Origin: Planctomycetota bacterium
GTDB lineage: Bacteria > Planctomycetota > UBA1135 > UBA2386
Reading direction: 5' to 3'
Assembly (NCBI GenBank): GCA_020638735.1
Contig: JACKHZ010000009.1
Location: 310,001 to 374,000 of the forward strand
DNA: 64,000 nucleotides
Numbering within the stretch: position 1 is the stretch's first letter; every line of letters starts with the position of its first letter. Under the pieces are notes generated by a model that did not search any database, was not told the origin of the DNA, and saw only the letters and a program-made list of their open reading frames with translations. Position numbers and translations under genes: made by a program. Positions 15,586 to 24,887 of the stretch are shown one piece after another.

Positions 15586-18570
15586 ATGGGGTATGCAACT
15601 CGGATTGCGGGCACGCTCGTGCTCGGGCTGTTGGCCGCCTGCGGATCGGGCGGCGGCGGCAGCGCGGGCGCCGGCACCAGCGCCAACGGCGCGTTCGGCG
15701 CCGTGCAGCTGCTCGGCCATGTGCCGGCCGACGAGGCCGTACAGGTCGCGCTCGACGCCGTCATCACCCTGACCTTCGACGCCACCATGGCGGTCGAGTC
15801 GTTCGCCGACGAGGACACCTGGCTGCGCGTGGTCGGCAGCGACGTCGACGTGCCGTGCACGTTCGCGCGCGGCTCGGCCGGCCGCGTGTCGTGCCAGCCC
15901 GACTCGCCGCTCGAGCCCGAGACCGACTACGAGTTCCAGCTGTCGGCGCTGACCTGTGACGCCTCGGGGCGCATCCTCGACGTCACCGCGTCGTTCACCT
16001 TCCGCACCGTCGACCAGACGCCGCCGGCCGTCGTCGGCGCCGACGTCGACGCAGGCGCACAGAACGTCGGTCGCCTGCGCACCTTCACGGTCACCTTCAG
16101 CGAGGCCCTCGACCAGGACAGCGTCGACGGCGCGACGCTCTACCTGCGCGACGTGTTCGGCGCCCGCTACGCGGCCGACTACTCGTTCGACGGCGCAGCC
16201 GTGACCATCGCCCCGCTGAGCGACCTGCCCGGCGACCGCCAGTTCACCCTCGTCGCCGGCCTCGCGCTCGCCGATCGTGCTGGCAACCGGTTGGCGTCGA
16301 GCTGGACCTCGAGCTTCCGCACCGTCGCCGACGTCGGACAGCCCCACGTCACCTCGGCGTGGCCGGCCAGCAACAGCGGCGGCAGATCGCCGCTGCTGCA
16401 GCCGACCTTCACGTTCGACGAATCGATGGACCCGGCGACGGTCGAGCCGACCTCGCTGCTGTTCCAGGACGAGTTCGGCTCGCTGGTGCCGTTCGTCATC
16501 GACGCCAGCGCCGACCAGCGCACGCTGCGGGTCCGACCGACCGTCACGCTGCAGCCGAGCCGCCGCTACACGATGGCGTTCCTGCTCGGCGGCGCGGCCG
16601 CCACCGACGTCAGCGGCAACCCGCTGGCGGCGACGCAGGCGCTGACCTTCACCACCGGCACCGACACCACGGCGCCGCAGATCGTCACCAGCACGCCCGC
16701 CGACGGCGAGAGCCGCGCCCCGGGCACCGCCGTGCTGGAGGTGACCTTCGACGAAGCGCTCGACGCGGCGTTCGTCGACGTCGACACGGTGAGCCTGGTC
16801 GTCGGCGACGAACCCTGGACCGCGGTCGTCGAGCTCAGCGGTGACCGCGTCGTGCGCGTCACGCCGGTGCTGACGTTGCCGCCCGACACCCCGTGCCGGG
16901 TCACGCTGCGCGGCGGCCAGGAAGGCCTGCACGACGTCGCCGGCAACGTGCTGGCCGCCGACGCCACGATCGGCTTCACGACCTCCGCCGACACCGGCTC
17001 GCCGGTGGCGATGATCTCGCCGCCCGACGGGGCCACCAGCATCGCGCGCAACGCCCACGTCAGCGTGGTGTTCGACGCGCCGATGGACACGGCCACGCTG
17101 ACCAGCGACACGGTGCTGGTCACCGACGACTACGGCAACGCCTACCCTGGCACGCTGCAGGTGCAGGCCGGCGGACGCGCCGTGCACTTCAGCCCGGCGA
17201 CCCCATGGGCCGCCGACACCTACTATCGCGTGCGGGTCAAGAGCGGCGCCGGCGGCGCGCGCCGCGTCAGCGGCAACTGGTTCGAGCTCGACCGCACGGC
17301 GCGCTTCCACACCGGCGCGAGCAGCGACAGCGTGGCGCCGGTCGTCAACGCGACCATCAACGATCTGCCGGCCTCCCGACGCGACGGTCTGGTGGTGCCG
17401 CCGAGCGGCTTCACCATCGACGTCAGCACCTACGACACGTCGAGTCAGTGGGTCGACATGAGTTCGATCGAGGTGCACCTCGACGGCGGCGTCGGCCCGT
17501 CGGCCGCGGACCTCGCGCCGTTCGCCGAGATCGGTTACGGCACCTACCGCGTCGTCGTGCCGGGCACCGACCCGCTCTCCTCGGGGCAGTGGACGCTGAC
17601 CGTGAGCGCGCGCGACCTCGCCGGCAACCTCAGCACCTCGGCCGCCATCCCGTTCGCCGTCGACACGGCCAGCGGCGGCGCGCTGCCGTTCGAGATCACC
17701 CAGGTGGTCTGGGTGCGCACCGACCTCGACCGCGACGGCAACGGACACCCCGACTTCGAAGACGACATGCTGCGTCTCGGCTTCGCCACGGCCGGCGACC
17801 CGGCCGGGACCAACGCCAACATGCGACGCGTCGTGCTCAACGGCATCCTGGCCAAGAGCAACCACGTCTACGGCCGCGGCAGCCGCGGCGAACCGCTCGA
17901 CGCCTCGTCGGTCAGCCTGCGCTTCTCGACGCGCCAGCCGATCGGCGTGCCGCACATGCAGATCTCGCTGGGCGGCCTCGACCCGTCGGGCGGCAAGACG
18001 CGCGCCTACGGTTCGGACAGCACCGGCGTGCTCGGTCGCGCCTACTACGACTACCGCAACAGCAACCTGTCCGAACGCAACACCTCCACCTCGCCCGCCC
18101 TCGGCGTGTTCCCGGCGGAGATGTTCCTCTACCAGGCGCGCATCCACGAGCAGGTCTATCCGAGCTACCAGACGCTGTTCGCGAGCCGCTTCCTGCCGAT
18201 CTGCCCCGACATGGGCGGCACGCCCGCGGGCAGCCACGCGCTCGACGCCACGGTGCTCGGCGCGGACTTCGACTACTCGCTGGCGAGCACCGCCGAACGG
18301 GCGCGCTACAACCAGCTGATGGCGGCCGCCGACGACTGGGTGTCGGTGATCGGCATCATCCTCGCCCACGAGGTCGGCCACTCGGTCGGCCTGGTCGCGC
18401 CGGGGGCGATGCCGGGCGGCCTGTTCGGCGACTCGTCGCTGCACGACAGCTACGCCGGCGCCGCCGAGGTGATGGCGCCGTCCGTCGGCTACGAGGCGAT
18501 GACGACGCTCGACTACGCGTTCCGCGACATCGACCTCGCCTACCTGCGTCAGAGGGTGCTCCTGCGATGA
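15586..18570 (+). CDS. Large lipoprotein with Ig-like repeats and a C-terminal HExxH metallopeptidase-like domain
   Basis: 994 residues. The lipobox LLAAC is followed by a Gly/Ser linker. Four or five SbsA/Big_5-type Ig-like repeats of about 100 residues fill residues 40-580. Each has a threonine- or valine-rich strand of the form TFDEALDAA or TFDESMDPA and a TDVSGNPLAA-like turn. The last 300 residues contain HEVGHSVGL at 928-936, a zinc-metallopeptidase motif, in a region with D-R-D-G-N type acidic turns that could bind calcium. This suggests a cell-surface protein with a proteolytic head on an Ig stalk. The stop overlaps the next start (ATGA), so it is coupled to the gene at 18567. Confidence 0.78.
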   Translation: MGYATRIAGTLVLGLLAACGSGGGGSAGAGTSANGAFGAVQLLGHVPADEAVQVALDAVITLTFDATMAVESFADEDTWLRVVGSDVDVPCTFARGSAGRVSCQPDSPLEPETDYEFQLSALTCDASGRILDVTASFTFRTVDQTPPAVVGADVDAGAQNVGRLRTFTVTFSEALDQDSVDGATLYLRDVFGARYAADYSFDGAAVTIAPLSDLPGDRQFTLVAGLALADRAGNRLASSWTSSFRTVADVGQPHVTSAWPASNSGGRSPLLQPTFTFDESMDPATVEPTSLLFQDEFGSLVPFVIDASADQRTLRVRPTVTLQPSRRYTMAFLLGGAAATDVSGNPLAATQALTFTTGTDTTAPQIVTSTPADGESRAPGTAVLEVTFDEALDAAFVDVDTVSLVVGDEPWTAVVELSGDRVVRVTPVLTLPPDTPCRVTLRGGQEGLHDVAGNVLAADATIGFTTSADTGSPVAMISPPDGATSIARNAHVSVVFDAPMDTATLTSDTVLVTDDYGNAYPGTLQVQAGGRAVHFSPATPWAADTYYRVRVKSGAGGARRVSGNWFELDRTARFHTGASSDSVAPVVNATINDLPASRRDGLVVPPSGFTIDVSTYDTSSQWVDMSSIEVHLDGGVGPSAADLAPFAEIGYGTYRVVVPGTDPLSSGQWTLTVSARDLAGNLSTSAAIPFAVDTASGGALPFEITQVVWVRTDLDRDGNGHPDFEDDMLRLGFATAGDPAGTNANMRRVVLNGILAKSNHVYGRGSRGEPLDASSVSLRFSTRQPIGVPHMQISLGGLDPSGGKTRAYGSDSTGVLGRAYYDYRNSNLSERNTSTSPALGVFPAEMFLYQARIHEQVYPSYQTLFASRFLPICPDMGGTPAGSHALDATVLGADFDYSLASTAERARYNQLMAAADDWVSVIGIILAHEVGHSVGLVAPGAMPGGLFGDSSLHDSYAGAAEVMAPSVGYEAMTTLDYAFRDIDLAYLRQRVLLR

Positions 18571-19568
18571 AATCCACGCCGTTCTCGTGCGCGCCGCTGC
18601 TGCTGGCGTGCCTCTCCGCCGCGCTGCCGGCCCAGGACCAGGCCACCGCGCTGGCGCAGCTGGCGCGCGCGGCCGACGTCGTCGTGGTCGCCACCGTCGA
18701 CGCCGTGCAGCAGCAGCCGGAGTGGCTGCGCACGCAGTTCCAGCGCGGGCAGGTGCTGAAGGGCAGCGTCGGCGCGTCGTTCTCGCTGCTCGAGCCGGCC
18801 GGCCGCTGCTGCGGCAACAGCCTGTTCGCGCTCGGGCTCGGCGACCAGCGGCTGCTGTTCCTGCGCCGCACCGGCGCGCTGCTGCACCCGCTCGGCGGCG
18901 CGCGCGGCGTGCTGCCGGCGGCGCCCGCGGTCGTGCAGCACACCGCCGCGCTGCTCGCGGCCGGCGCCGACGACGCAGCCCTCGCCCATCTGCTCGCCGC
19001 GGCCCTCGATCACGACGAGCCGCGCATCGCCGAGGACGCCGCGCACGCGCTGCTGGCGCTGCCGCAGCTGCCGCTCACCGCCGCCGAACGGCAGAAGGTT
19101 CATGACCAGCTGGCCACGGCGCTGCAACAGGGCCGGACCCGCGCCGCCACGCTGGCCGAACTGACCGCGCGCACGGCCGACGACGCCGCGGTCGACACGT
19201 TGCTGCCGATGTACCTCGACGCCGCCCGCCCCGACCAGGCGCGCCTGCTGCGGCGCGCACTCGAGCGGTGCCCGACGCAGCTGGTGACCGAGCGTCTGTC
19301 GCAGTTCCTCGACCGCGGCCGCGCCCGCGACCTGCGGGCCGCGACCCTGCTGGCCGGCATCGACGCGCCGACCGCCACCGCGCGCATGCAGCAGATGCTG
19401 CGCCGACCGTGCCACCCGGAGGTGCAGCTCCAGCTCTGCGAGGGGCTGCTGCAGAAGGGCGAACGCGACGCCGCGCTGGCGCCGCTGGTGCCCGCGCCCG
19501 TGCTGCAGCTGGCGCACCGCCGGCGCGACGGGGCGAAGAAGTTCCGCAACATCGACCCACGACGCTGA
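18567..19568 (+). CDS. Exported alpha-helical repeat protein of unknown function
   Basis: 333 residues. The signal peptide ends at LPA/QD, giving mature Gln. Residues 30-130 form an alpha/beta segment that includes the Cys pair GRCCGN and FALGLGDQRLLFL; the rest are helical repeats resembling HEAT or armadillo units. The start codon overlaps the stop of the metallopeptidase lipoprotein (ATGA), and the next gene follows after 10 bp, so three genes are likely cotranscribed. I see no catalytic motif. It may assist or bind the upstream surface protein, but only position supports that. Confidence 0.7.
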   Translation: MKSTPFSCAPLLLACLSAALPAQDQATALAQLARAADVVVVATVDAVQQQPEWLRTQFQRGQVLKGSVGASFSLLEPAGRCCGNSLFALGLGDQRLLFLRRTGALLHPLGGARGVLPAAPAVVQHTAALLAAGADDAALAHLLAAALDHDEPRIAEDAAHALLALPQLPLTAAERQKVHDQLATALQQGRTRAATLAELTARTADDAAVDTLLPMYLDAARPDQARLLRRALERCPTQLVTERLSQFLDRGRARDLRAATLLAGIDAPTATARMQQMLRRPCHPEVQLQLCEGLLQKGERDAALAPLVPAPVLQLAHRRRDGAKKFRNIDPRR

Positions 19569-19578
19569 CCGACCAGGA

Positions 19579-21417
19579 ATGCACGACGACACCGCGACGC
19601 TGACCGCCGAACTCGCGCGCGACCTCCAGCGCGTGCTGCCGGCGACGCTCTGGGAGCTGCCGCTGACGGCGCTGCGCCTGCCGTCCGAGGTCACCGAGGC
19701 GCTGGCCGGCCGCGGCTTCCTGACGGTCGGCGACGCGCTGGTGCGCAGCGGCCTCGACGATGCGGAGTCGGCGCCGCTGCGCGCCGCGCTGACCCGCGCC
19801 CTCGACGACGGCCTGCGCCAGTTCTCGAGCGCCGCCAGCGACGACTGGCCGTCGTTGCGGGCCCAGCTGCTCGGCCCGCTGGACGACGCCGGGCGCCGCC
19901 TGCTGACCGCGGCCGTGGGCCTCGAGGACGCCCCGCGCCCGCGCCCGGCGCTGCAGTCGCTGCTGCCCTCGGGCGCGTCGCTCGACGAGGAGCTGGCGCG
20001 GGTCCGGACGCGGCTGCTGCAGCACTGCCCGGCGCTGCTGGGCCGCCTGCGCGACGAGGTCGAAGCCGATCTTCGCGCCTTCGACGGCGTGCTGATGCCG
20101 CAGCACGCAGCGGCCGGCACGTTGGTGCAGGTGCTGCGCGACGCCGGCGCGGACCCGCTGCTCGGCCTGCGCCTCGCCGCGTTCTGCCTTCCGCACGACT
20201 GTCACCTGCACCGCGGCGTGCTGCACGGCACCGCGCCGCGCAGCTTCCGCGAGCTGCTGCGCAGCCTGCCGTCGCTGGTGCCGCAGCACCGGCTGCCGCT
20301 CGCCATCGACGCGATCGCGTCGCAGCTCTACGACCTCGGCGTGGACGTGCCGCACGGCGTGCTGCTGCACGTGCTGCGCACCGAGCTGCGGGTCGCCATC
20401 GAGCTCGACGGCGTGCACGGCGAGATGGCGGTGCCCGACCCGCGCACACCGGCGGCGCGGCTGGTCGAGATCCTGCAGGAGTGCGGCGCGGAGGCCGCGC
20501 TCGACGACCTGGTGTTCGGCTATCGCGAGCGCTTCCGCTTCGCCTCCAAGCAGCGCCTGCTGCGCCAGCTGCGCGGCAACTCGGCGTTCCTGCAGGTCGG
20601 CGACGAACGCTGGGCGCTGCGCCAGTGGCACGAGCAGGAGCTCGCCGCGCTGCAGCCGCTGGTCGAGCAGACCGCGCGGCTGATCTGCAGCGAAGGCGGC
20701 CGCCACCGCATCGCCGACCTGCTGCCGGCCGAACGCAACGACGAGCGCACCCGCTGGCTGGTGCTCGACCGGCTCGCCGACGACCCGCGCGTACGCATGC
20801 TCGGTCGCGGCGAGGCCTGCCCGGCCGACCAGCAGCAGTCGACGGTCATGCAGCGCCTGCTGCGCGCCTTCCGCCGCGCCGCCGGCGACGTCGTCGAGAG
20901 CCGCTTCGTGCAGAACCAGCCGCCGGCGCAGCGCCGCCTGGTGGAGCGCCTGCTGCGCCACAACCGCGCCTTCGTCAAGCCGTGCGCGGACCGGATCGAC
21001 ACGCTGAGCAACTACCCGTTCAACCAGGAGCGCATGCAGCGCCTGCTCAAGCTGGTGCGCGAGCACCTGCAGCAGCGCACCGGCTACGCGCAGGTCGAGG
21101 CGCTCAAGGCGGCGATCGACCACACCGACCTCGGCGGCGACTGGCTGACGCCCGAGCTGCTGACGGACGTGTTGCGGCGCAACGGCCCGTTCGCGGTGCT
21201 GGCGCCGGGCATCATCGCCCTCGCCGAGCTGGCGCTGCCGCAGCGACTGCTGCGCGCCGCGCGACAGGCGTTGCGCGAGCTCGACGAGGCGGTCACCGTC
21301 GCCGACGTGCTGCGCGCGCGGCCCGAGCTGGCGGAGTTCGCCGATTGCCTCGCCGATCTGCTCGGCAACGACCCGCTCGTGCAGTCGCCCGACGGCTGCT
21401 ACTTCAAGCTGGCCTGA
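19579..21417 (+). CDS. RNA polymerase alpha-CTD-like helical protein, function unknown
   Basis: 612 residues, no signal peptide. Residues 22-55 (LPLTALRLPSEVTEAL, then GRGFLTVGDAL) match the helix-hairpin-helix pattern of the RNA polymerase alpha C-terminal domain, in which short leucine-rich helices precede a threonine-valine-glycine turn. The rest is almost entirely helical and Arg/Leu-rich, with stretches such as GNSAFLQVGDERWALRQW that look like winged-helix or sigma-associated DNA-binding units. A nucleic-acid-binding or transcription-linked role is an inference. The 3' end overlaps the convergent PAP2 gene by 19 bp. Confidence 0.65.
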   Translation: MHDDTATLTAELARDLQRVLPATLWELPLTALRLPSEVTEALAGRGFLTVGDALVRSGLDDAESAPLRAALTRALDDGLRQFSSAASDDWPSLRAQLLGPLDDAGRRLLTAAVGLEDAPRPRPALQSLLPSGASLDEELARVRTRLLQHCPALLGRLRDEVEADLRAFDGVLMPQHAAAGTLVQVLRDAGADPLLGLRLAAFCLPHDCHLHRGVLHGTAPRSFRELLRSLPSLVPQHRLPLAIDAIASQLYDLGVDVPHGVLLHVLRTELRVAIELDGVHGEMAVPDPRTPAARLVEILQECGAEAALDDLVFGYRERFRFASKQRLLRQLRGNSAFLQVGDERWALRQWHEQELAALQPLVEQTARLICSEGGRHRIADLLPAERNDERTRWLVLDRLADDPRVRMLGRGEACPADQQQSTVMQRLLRAFRRAAGDVVESRFVQNQPPAQRRLVERLLRHNRAFVKPCADRIDTLSNYPFNQERMQRLLKLVREHLQQRTGYAQVEALKAAIDHTDLGGDWLTPELLTDVLRRNGPFAVLAPGIIALAELALPQRLLRAARQALRELDEAVTVADVLRARPELAEFADCLADLLGNDPLVQSPDGCYFKLA

Positions 21418-22304
21418 GGTGCCGGCGGGGCGGCCGGGACGGCGTCGGGCCAGCCGTCGCGGTCGCCGAGCCAGCCGAAGAAGCGCGCGCACGGCCACGC
21501 CAACACGGCGCCCGCGGCCACGTCGCCGAGCCAGTGGTAGCGCAGCACGACGGTGCTGACGATCACCGACGCGACCGGCACCAGCAGCAGCCAGAACGCG
21601 CGCCGCGCCGGCCGCCACGTCACCAGCAGCGCGGTGAGCGTCATCATCGTGTGCCCGCTCGGGAAGCAGTCCCACGGGTTGGCTTCGGCGGCGTCGATCG
21701 CCTCGTGCAACGGCGCGGCGATCCAGACCCCCTGCGGCGGCGGCCCCTCGAACACGCGGTTGGGCCCGAGCACCGGCACCAGCAGGTAGCCGAGGTAGCT
21801 GACCAGGAAGCCGCCCACCGTGACCAGCATCGCCCGGTCGAACGCGCGGCGGCCGCCGCCGACGCCCGCCGCGACCACCGCGGCGATGCACAGGAAGTAG
21901 AACGCGCCGTAGGTCAGCTGCAACAGCTCGGCCAGCAGCGGCGGCGGCGGGCCGAGCACCTGCGCGGCCTCGCCGCCGAACAGCCACCGGTCGAGCGCCA
22001 GCAGGTCGTATTCGTAGGGTTCGGGGTGCACCGCCGGCAGCAGCCAGCGCAGCGCCGAGAACGACGCCGGCAGGCCGATCAGCGCCAGCGCCGTGCGCCA
22101 CGGCCGCGCCGCGTCGGGCCCGCGTCGCGTCGCCACGCGCGCGCACCACCACGCCGCCGCCGCCAGCGCCGCGTGCAGCGCCAGCAGCGACCACGGCCCG
22201 TGCCGCGGGTCCCCGCCGCCCGGCGTCACCACGGCGACCACGGCGACCGCGGCCAGGTAGGCGACCCAGACCCGTTCGAGCGTCGGCCTCGGCGTCTCGC
22301 CCAT
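21399..22304 (-). CDS. PAP2-family membrane phosphatase
   Basis: 301 residues with about seven hydrophobic segments. Two of the three PAP2/phosphatidic acid phosphatase motifs are clear: FPSGHTMMT (catalytic His) and RYHWLGDVAAG (His-Asp pair). These enzymes remove phosphate from lipid or polyprenyl pyrophosphates, or from inositol-phosphate lipids (the AUR1-like subfamily has this layout). It begins 17 bp after the SpoVR stop, so it is probably in the same transcript. It overlaps the convergent gene end by 19 bp. Confidence 0.82.
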   Translation of the reverse strand: MGETPRPTLERVWVAYLAAVAVVAVVTPGGGDPRHGPWSLLALHAALAAAAWWCARVATRRGPDAARPWRTALALIGLPASFSALRWLLPAVHPEPYEYDLLALDRWLFGGEAAQVLGPPPPLLAELLQLTYGAFYFLCIAAVVAAGVGGGRRAFDRAMLVTVGGFLVSYLGYLLVPVLGPNRVFEGPPPQGVWIAAPLHEAIDAAEANPWDCFPSGHTMMTLTALLVTWRPARRAFWLLLVPVASVIVSTVVLRYHWLGDVAAGAVLAWPCARFFGWLGDRDGWPDAVPAAPPAPQASLK

Positions 22305-22321
22305 GCGCGCCTCGCCCGGCG

Positions 22322-23857
22322 CTACGGCGCGCCCCGACCGACGCGCCCGGTCGCCGGGTGGCTCGCCTCGATCTCCTCGTCGCTCGACTGCTCGCCGTCG
22401 AAGGACAGGAGCCGCCCCTTGCCCTCGACGACCGTCTCGATGTGCACCGGTCGCTGCCACATCGCGAACAGCGACCGCAGCGTCAGCTGCGCCTGATCGA
22501 CCTGCAGGTCGCCGCCGACCCACTCGTGCACCAGGTAGAGCTCGCCGCGGTTGCGGAAGTTGCCGTCGACCACCTTGATGATCGGCTGACCGAAGTTGGT
22601 CAGCGCCTCGAGCAGCTGCTTCTTCACCTTGGTGTAGTCGCGGTCGACGATCACGTAGCGGCCGGTCTCGCGCTCCTGGCCGTAGATGAACATCTTCTGG
22701 TCCTCGGCGAACTCCGGCGTGACGAACTCGTCGATGAAGGTGACGTCGTTGTAGATGCGCCGCACGTCGAAGATCTTCTTGCGCCCCTCACCGGCGGTCG
22801 GCCGGTTCCACTTGCGGCGCAGCTCGGGGTCGTCGCACTTCTGGTATTCGGCGCCGAAGCGGCCCTTGTTCCAGCGCTCCTCGATGTCGCGGAACAGCTC
22901 GACGCCCATCTTGTACGGGTTGATCTGCCCCGGCCGCGTCGCCAGCGTGCCGCTGTGCGTGTCGCAGTACTGCACGACCTCGCTGGCCTCGACGAGGTGC
23001 CGGGTCATCAGCGTCGAGTGCCAGTAGACCGCCCAGCCCTCGTTCATGATCTTGGTCATGCCCTGCGGCGCGAAGTAGTAGGCCTCGTCGCGCAGCATCG
23101 CCAGCACGTCCTGCTGCCACGTCTCGAGCGGCGCGTTGTCGAGCAGGAACTTGAGCACGTCGCGCGCCGGCCGCGCCGGGAACCGCCGCGACTGCTGCTG
23201 CTGCTGCTCGATGCGCTGCTTCTCCCGCTGCAGGAAGTCCGGCGGGTTGATGTAGCGGTCCATGTAGTCCTTGGCCGCGATCTTCTGCACTTCCTGCCGG
23301 TCGCTCTCGGCGCGCTCCTTCGCCTCCGACTTGCGGCTCGTGCCGCGGTCGATGTACGGCGAGTACGGGTCGATCAGGTTGTCGAGCGTGTGCACCACGT
23401 CGATGAAGTCCTCGACGCGCCCCTGGCCGTAGCGGTCCATGTAGCGGCGGATGCGCGCGCCGTGGTTGGCCAGCACGTCCATCATCTTGCGCGAGGTGTG
23501 CGCGAACCACGCGTTGTTCTTGAAGAAGTCGCAGTGGCCGTAGACGTGCGCCATCACCAGCTTCTGCTCGGTGATGGAGTTGCTGCGCATCAGGTACGCG
23601 TAGCAGGGGTCGTTGTTGATGACGAGCTCGTAGATCTTCGACAGGCCGTAGGCGTAGCTCTTGCTGAGCTGCTCGTACTCCATGCCCCATCGCCAGTGCG
23701 GGTAGCGCACCGGGAAGCCGCCGTAGCTGGCGACCATGTTGAGCTCGTCGTGATCGACCAGCTCGAAGATCACCTCGTAGAAGTCGAGGCCGTAGCTCTT
23801 CGCCAGGTCGCGCGTCTCGTCGCGCATCGCGGCGAGTTCGGGGGTGAGGTTGCCCAT
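22322..23857 (-). CDS. SpoVR family protein
   Basis: 511 residues, full length for the family. Characteristic segments are YPHWRWGMEYEQLSKSY, VINNDPCYAYL, HVYGHCDFFKNN and NEGWAVYWHS. SpoVR proteins are widely linked with the kinase PrkA and the VWA protein DUF444/YeaH in stress, stationary-phase or spore-cortex biology; the molecular function is not settled. Here it is 9 kb from the PrkA-DUF444 fusion and on the same strand. The start at 23857 (MGNLTPELA) matches the family N-terminus; the frame stays open to 24124 but that extension is not SpoVR-like. Confidence 0.92.
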   Translation of the reverse strand: MGNLTPELAAMRDETRDLAKSYGLDFYEVIFELVDHDELNMVASYGGFPVRYPHWRWGMEYEQLSKSYAYGLSKIYELVINNDPCYAYLMRSNSITEQKLVMAHVYGHCDFFKNNAWFAHTSRKMMDVLANHGARIRRYMDRYGQGRVEDFIDVVHTLDNLIDPYSPYIDRGTSRKSEAKERAESDRQEVQKIAAKDYMDRYINPPDFLQREKQRIEQQQQQSRRFPARPARDVLKFLLDNAPLETWQQDVLAMLRDEAYYFAPQGMTKIMNEGWAVYWHSTLMTRHLVEASEVVQYCDTHSGTLATRPGQINPYKMGVELFRDIEERWNKGRFGAEYQKCDDPELRRKWNRPTAGEGRKKIFDVRRIYNDVTFIDEFVTPEFAEDQKMFIYGQERETGRYVIVDRDYTKVKKQLLEALTNFGQPIIKVVDGNFRNRGELYLVHEWVGGDLQVDQAQLTLRSLFAMWQRPVHIETVVEGKGRLLSFDGEQSSDEEIEASHPATGRVGRGAP

Positions 23858-24008
23858 GTCGGTAGCCGGCCGGAGAGCCGGTCGGGGGAACGCCGATACC
23901 ATCGGCAGTTCCGCGGTGAAGCCTAAGCCCTGGCGGCCGCTGGGGAAACGGTGCGTCGGCCACGTCGCGGGGGCATCATGGCCGCGGGCCCTGCGCGGCC
24001 ACCCCCCG

Positions 24009-24815
24009 ATGACGCGTTCGTCCGACTGGTCCGACCTGCTGACGCCCGGCGCCGCCGACGACTGGTTCGCGTCCGCCGACGCGGCGCCATCGCTGATCGT
24101 CGACGCCCGATGGCAGCCAGGCACCGCGTGGTGGCTCGCCGAGCTGTCGCGGCTGGTCTACCGCGACGGTGAGCTGACGGCGCCGCTCGCCGCCGCCGGC
24201 TTCGCGCTGCTGCACGAATGCGCCGTCGACGGCACGCGCACCGTGCTGCTGCGGTGCACGCGCGGCGCCGATTGCGCGGCGCTGGTGTGCCGCGGCACGG
24301 CGTCGCTGCGCGATTGGCTGGTCAACGTGCGTGCGGTGCGGCGATCGTGGCGTGGCCCCGGCCGCGTGCACTACGGCTTCCGCCGCGCGCTGCTGCGCGT
24401 CTGGGATCAGCTCGAAGGCCCGCTCGCCACAGCGCCGCGCGAGCTCTTCTTCACCGGCCACAGCCTCGGCGGAGCGCTGGCGACGTTGGCGGCGACCTTG
24501 CACGCACCGCGCGCCACCTACACGTTCGGCGCGCCGATGGTCGGCGACCGCGCGTTCGTCGACGCGCTGCCGCCGGGCCTGCACCGCGTCGTCAACGGCC
24601 GCGACCTGGTGCCGACGCTGCCGCCGACGCGCGGCGGCTACGTGCACGGCGGCGAATTGCACCACCTCGGCGCTGCGGGCGCCGCCGACGCCATCGCGCT
24701 CGCCAGCGCGACCGCGCAGCTGAGCGCGCCGTCGTCGAAGCTGGCGCCGCATCCCGCGCTGATGGACCACGCGCCCCGGCGCTACGTCGAACTGCTGCGG
24801 CGGCTGACGCAGTGA
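24009..24815 (+). CDS. Class 3 lipase-fold alpha/beta hydrolase
   Basis: 268 residues, no signal peptide at the chosen start. The nucleophile elbow is TGHSLGGAL (Ser about 151). The acid is probably in NGRDLVPTLP and the catalytic His in MDHAPRRYV, the usual arrangement of class 3 (fungal-type) lipases. The early LVCRGTASLRDWLVN region corresponds to the family oxyanion strand (RGT). The start at 24009 is preferred because the longer in-frame extension overlaps the divergent SpoVR start. It probably acts on intracellular acylglycerols or other esters. Confidence 0.85.
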   Translation: MTRSSDWSDLLTPGAADDWFASADAAPSLIVDARWQPGTAWWLAELSRLVYRDGELTAPLAAAGFALLHECAVDGTRTVLLRCTRGADCAALVCRGTASLRDWLVNVRAVRRSWRGPGRVHYGFRRALLRVWDQLEGPLATAPRELFFTGHSLGGALATLAATLHAPRATYTFGAPMVGDRAFVDALPPGLHRVVNGRDLVPTLPPTRGGYVHGGELHHLGAAGAADAIALASATAQLSAPSSKLAPHPALMDHAPRRYVELLRRLTQ

Positions 24816-24887
24816 GCGCCCGCGGCGCGGGAGGCGACCAGCCGCCACCGCAGCCCACCCGCTACAGCCGAACACCCCATCCGGCCG

